NCBI GenBank assembly: GCA_014729665.1
Contig: WJJO01000037.1
Location: 1 to 15,858 of the forward strand
Direction: 5' to 3'
Length of the DNA: 15,858 nt
Source: Caldifarciminota bacterium
GTDB taxonomy: Bacteria > Hydrothermota > Tepidihabitantia > B3-TA06
Position numbers and translations under genes: made by a program
In this document: positions 14,531 to 15,858 of the stretch, one piece after another
How positions within the stretch are numbered: the first letter of the stretch is position 1
How the letters are laid out: each line of letters starts with the position of its first letter
Notes under the pieces: generated by a model
Database searches by the model: none
Seen by the model: only the letters and a program-made list of their open reading frames with translations
What the model was told of the DNA's origin: nothing

Positions 14531-15858
14531 CGGCGTTTTTATTAATTACCCTTCTGGGGTTGCCGGGAGAGGTTTCGGTTAAGGGACCGTACACGGCAAG
14601 AACCGCGGTTGAGCCTTACGATGATTCCCATCTTCTGATACTAAATCAGGATACCATCGATACCCGGATCGGTAAACCGTCGATACATACGATGTACGGT
14701 GAATCGGTCAGGGCGGTCGTAAAATTCGACCACCCCCTGAAGGGATCGGACCGAGCCATACTTGAGAAGTCGGGATTAACCGTCCACGGCTATCTGCCCA
14801 ACTACGCCTACCTGGTTTCGGGGAATCTCGACATGATTATGGACCTTACCGATATCTCGTGGTTTTCTCCATACCGGCCCGAATGGAAACAGGCTTCAGG
14901 TCTGGTTTCGGGGCGAAAGACATCTGAGGTCATAAGCGTGTGGTTATTCGACGATGTCAGTATGGATGAAATGGTCAAATCCCTCAGGAACGATTTTGGT
15001 GCAGAAATCATCTCCGCCCACGACGGGATAAATAAACTCTTAAGGATATCGGTAGCTCCAGAGGTCCTCAATGACATAGTATCGATGAACCAGGTCAGGT
15101 GGATAGAACCCTGGTTTGAACCGGGCTACCTTAACGACAGCGCTCAATGGGTTTCCCAGAGCATGGAACTCGATTATAGAAGCCTGTGGGAACGTGGACT
15201 TACGGGCGAGGGCGTAATCGTAAGTTCTGCAGACGCCGGGATAACGACCACTCACGTGATGTTTGCAGATTCCGCGACACAGATCACGGACTGGGGTAAC
15301 TACCCCTACCACCGCAAGATCATCGCCGTTCATCCGTCTTCACCCGAGGCTCGCATGGGCGATCTTGTCGACTATCACGGTACTCACACTGCTTGCACAA
15401 TCTGCGGTGAAGATTCATACTGGCAATGTGAATCGGCTTATGACGGGATTGCACCGGGGACCAGGCTTTTCTTTATAGACAACGGCGGTGAGACCAAGAT
15501 GGCTTACCCTCAGGATTACTACCAGATGTATGCGGTTGCTAAGGAAGGCAACCATGCCGGAAAACCAATCCTTATGTCGAACAGCTGGCGCTCGAGCACC
15601 GATTACCTGATATACGATCTATCTTGCCGCCAGACAGATGAGTTCGCCTGGGACAATCCCGGTTTCTTGATACTTTACTCCCAGGGCAATTTCGGCAGTA
15701 ATGGACCCTCACCGCCGGCAACCGCAAAGAACGTTGTAAGTGTGGGGGCTACAGGCAACGGTACGACAGCAGACGAACCGGCCGGTTTTTCGAGTGCAGG
15801 TCCCACCGATGACGGAAGGATAAAACCTACCCAGGTCGCACCCGGTTATCTCACCTCG
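14527..15858 (+). CDS. Secreted subtilisin-like (S8) serine protease, 5' part
   Basis: The frame stays open from GTG 14527 to the window end (444 codons). The GTG overlaps the previous stop (GTGA), indicating coupling. A short signal peptide (MTAFLLITLLGLPG) leads into two propeptide-like stretches: residues 58-121 (VRAVVKFDHPL ... YLVSG ... WFSPYRPEWK) and 135-200 (VISVWLFDD ... LLRISVAPEVLNDIVSMNQVRWIEPW). They read as tandem copies of an inhibitor-type prodomain. The S8 domain follows, with catalytic D236 in SADAGI, H284 in HGTH, oxyanion N352 in SNSW, the SQGNFGSNG loop and the VAPGYLTS block. The catalytic Ser (GTSMA region) lies beyond the edge. The Asp motif reads D-A-G in place of the usual D-T/S-G. 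Cys290, Cys293 and Cys301 near the His motif might form a disulfide. It would be secreted and self-processing; a sorting tail, if any, is off the end. Confidence 0.88.
   Translation, partial: MTAFLLITLLGLPGEVSVKGPYTARTAVEPYDDSHLLILNQDTIDTRIGKPSIHTMYGESVRAVVKFDHPLKGSDRAILEKSGLTVHGYLPNYAYLVSGNLDMIMDLTDISWFSPYRPEWKQASGLVSGRKTSEVISVWLFDDVSMDEMVKSLRNDFGAEIISAHDGINKLLRISVAPEVLNDIVSMNQVRWIEPWFEPGYLNDSAQWVSQSMELDYRSLWERGLTGEGVIVSSADAGITTTHVMFADSATQITDWGNYPYHRKIIAVHPSSPEARMGDLVDYHGTHTACTICGEDSYWQCESAYDGIAPGTRLFFIDNGGETKMAYPQDYYQMYAVAKEGNHAGKPILMSNSWRSSTDYLIYDLSCRQTDEFAWDNPGFLILYSQGNFGSNGPSPPATAKNVVSVGATGNGTTADEPAGFSSAGPTDDGRIKPTQVAPGYLTS

Noticed and set aside
1..15858. tRNA, rRNA, CRISPR arrays, transposases or integrases
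   Set aside because: I looked for regularly spaced short repeats, recombinase frames and RNA-like intergenic stretches; the intergenic gaps are all short (under 300 bp) and none shows such structure.

Overview
The window looks like chromosomal DNA from a Gram-negative (diderm) bacterium. It carries an RND efflux pump with a periplasmic adaptor, a lipobox lipoprotein, and three secreted proteins ending in the 'YD-SGR-V ... L-SGVYYLK' type of C-terminal sorting/adhesion domain (T9SS type A-like). T9SS-like tails on M1 peptidases, a two-subunit-type glycine decarboxylase and a long MutL/GlmL-family ATPase together suggest an uncultured FCB-group-like phylum (candidate WOR-3/Stahlbacteria, TA06 or similar). 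That placement is inference from gene content, not a phylogenetic result.

Left arm, + strand (1-4484): the end of an RND membrane-fusion/adaptor protein, a complete HAE1/AcrB-type RND permease (682-3825) and a LolA-like periplasmic protein (3825-4484). The genes are tightly packed (7-bp gap, then a 1-base TAATG overlap) and probably form one operon. The adaptor seems to join its two lipoyl half-motifs directly, without an alpha-helical hairpin. A perfect 8-bp palindromic hairpin lies in the gap before the convergent gene.

Middle, - strand (10133 down to 4585): a secreted M1 aminopeptidase (intact), a second M1 aminopeptidase starting directly at the stop codon of the first and broken by one extra G in a nine-G tract exactly at its GAMEN motif, and then, under its own promoter, a secreted protein of about five beta-propeller-like repeats. 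The broken M1 gene and the repeat protein share a colinear 228-bp 3' end encoding nearly the same sorting domain, while the intact M1 has a different tail.

Right arm, + strand (10344-15858): a monocistronic YbjQ-like lipoprotein with promoter, Shine-Dalgarno and strong intrinsic terminator. After it comes a run of four overlapping genes: gcvPB (with a promoter that predicts a leaderless or nearly leaderless mRNA), a small uncharacterised protein with a KPL-SF-GNQ core and basic tail, a MutL/GlmL-like ASKHA ATPase, and a subtilisin-family protease cut by the window end. No gcvPA, gcvH, gcvT or B12-dependent mutase gene lies in the window, so gcvPB and the mutL-like gene are separated here from their usual partners.

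The points most worth following are the homopolymer frameshift in the M1 gene, the shared sorting-domain cassette, the hairpin-less adaptor, and the small protein wedged between gcvPB and the mutL-like gene. No tRNA, rRNA, CRISPR array or insertion sequence was recognised.
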